A DNA stretch of 5,251 nucleotides from an uncultured Christensenella sp. (lineage in GTDB: Bacteria > Bacillota > Clostridia > Christensenellales > UBA1242): NCBI GenBank assembly GCA_949293915.1, contig CASFFJ010000166.1:1-5251 (forward strand), given 5' to 3'. Of this stretch, positions 4,471 to 5,251 are shown in pieces; position 1 is the first letter of the stretch, and each line of letters opens with the position of its first letter. Position numbers and translations under genes: made by a program. The notes beneath the pieces were generated by a model. That model searched no databases. It saw only the letters and a list, made by a program, of their open reading frames with translations, and was not told the origin of the DNA.

Positions 4471-5251
4471 TTACAAAATATTCACTGCTTGCTCTAATTG
4501 TTCATTTTTTAAATGATTATATCGCATTGTTGTACTTATTCTTTTATGATTCATCAAGGTTTGTACTACTGGTAATGGCACACCTTTTTCAACTAGCTTA
4601 GAACAAGTCGTATGCCTTAATGTGTGTATTGTAATTCTTTCATCAAGATTTAATTCTTTTATCATCAAACTAAATCTATATTGCATTTGTCTATAATTCC
4701 AAGTGAAGCCAGTAAAGTCTTGCATTAATTCTTTAACTGCATCATTCATTGGAACTGAATAAGGATTGTTTGTTTTATTATGATATATTCTTATGTAATT
4801 ATTGTCAATGTCTTTTGGAAGTATAGCAAGGATATTAGCTATTCTCATTCCAGTGTTGTATCCTATGACTATAGCCCAATATAGCTCTTGAAGATTATTT
4901 GAAGTAGCATAACCAAGCATCTTTCTATATTCTTCTGTAGTAATAAATTTGTCTTTAACTGCTTTTATTTTTAAAGTAGGAATGTAGGGCTTATATTCAA
5001 TTAAACCTACTCTTTTAGCATAATTTAATATTTTAGATAAGTATGCTAGTTTAGCATTAATTGTAGCAGGTTCATTGCCTTTGCTTGTGAGTATTTGAAT
5101 ATAATGGTTGACTTTTTTATCATTGATTGTTTTTATTTTGGTAGTGGCTCCAAGTATAGTTAGCAATTCTTTTTGCTTACTAGCTATAACTTTATAACTG
5201 GAGCTGTTATCATAGAATAATTTATTTACTGTGTTTGTTAGTTCTTCAAGT
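4471..5251 (-). CDS. tyrosine recombinase (phage integrase), 5' end beyond window
   Basis: Site-specific recombinase of the lambda-integrase/XerC-D family, which inserts and excises phage DNA at att sites through a 3'-phosphotyrosine intermediate. The frame is open from the TAA at 4471 to the window edge, giving 259 complete codons; the TTG at 5166 is internal, because protein-like sequence (NKLFYDNSSYKVIASKQK) continues before it. Counting from the first whole codon (5250), there is a core-binding SAM-like domain at about residues 30-90 (ATINAKLAYLSKILNYAKR). The catalytic domain follows, with R136 (NTGMRIANIL), K159 (HNKTNN), H209 and R212 (HTLRHT), H235 (LMNHKRI) and nucleophile Y244 (TTMRYNHL). 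All six catalytic positions are present, so the protein should be active. A missing N-terminus of roughly 50-130 residues may include an arm-binding domain. A strong terminator follows at 4210-4245. Confidence 0.95.
   Translation of the reverse strand, partial: LEELTNTVNKLFYDNSSSYKVIASKQKELLTILGATTKIKTINDKKVNHYIQILTSKGNEPATINAKLAYLSKILNYAKRVGLIEYKPYIPTLKIKAVKDKFITTEEYRKMLGYATSNNLQELYWAIVIGYNTGMRIANILAILPKDIDNNYIRIYHNKTNNPYSVPMNDAVKELMQDFTGFTWNYRQMQYRFSLMIKELNLDERITIHTLRHTTCSKLVEKGVPLPVVQTLMNHKRISTTMRYNHLKNEQLEQAVNIL

Overview
This AT-rich window carries the control region of what looks like a temperate T7-like phage (prophage or integrated element). There are four main protein-coding genes plus one likely membrane gene with a damaged or unusual start. 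The left part (1-2080, minus strand) holds a small cysteine-rich gene followed 7 bases later by a single-subunit, T7-type RNA polymerase. The polymerase is unmistakable from its motifs (DFRGR, LDGTCNGLQH, RDSVGGRAVNL, R-K-L-T-K-R-P-V-M). It leaves the window at position 1 after 608 codons, roughly 70% of the usual family length.

The middle (2081-2765) is a ~685-base region with no convincing gene but dense in structure. Reading leftward from a near-consensus promoter at 2698-2726, it contains a 26-bp perfect inverted repeat around 88 bp, a short hairpin, tandem repeats, and a 65-base tRNA-like folded element (2171-2235) just ahead of the polymerase operon. The placement and shape of that element recall the C4/CI antisense immunity RNAs of phages P1 and P4. 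A rightward promoter (2630-2657) faces the leftward one, and a set of TTGTTTTAA half-sites, including a perfect 18-bp palindrome, lies between the leftward promoter and the repressor gene.

The right-of-centre part (2766-3910, plus strand) holds a CI/LexA-like repressor (HTH plus S24 peptidase domain with an Ala-Gly cleavage site and a Ser/Lys dyad). Directly coupled to it is a gene for a 141-residue protein with an N-terminal membrane segment. The natural start of that protein is ATA in a TAATA junction, not ATG. A bidirectional terminator at 3989-4024 closes this operon.

The right end (4025-5251) has a non-coding stretch with paired direct repeats and palindromes (candidate integrase-binding or attachment region), a strong leftward terminator, and the 3' part of a tyrosine recombinase with all six catalytic residues. 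Its N-terminus lies beyond 5251.

Taken together: repressor on, leftward promoter off, viral polymerase off (lysogeny). DNA damage would trigger repressor self-cleavage, then leftward transcription, and viral RNA polymerase would drive the rest of the phage. The RNA element may add a second, transcription-termination layer of control. A T7-like phage with an S24 repressor, an integrase and possible RNA-based immunity would be unusual, since most T7-like phages are strictly lytic. The host cannot be named from this window. Low GC, TAA stops, AAGGAG-type ribosome sites and the standard code fit a low-GC Gram-negative such as a Campylobacterota (Arcobacter-like) or an AT-rich gammaproteobacterium; this is a guess.
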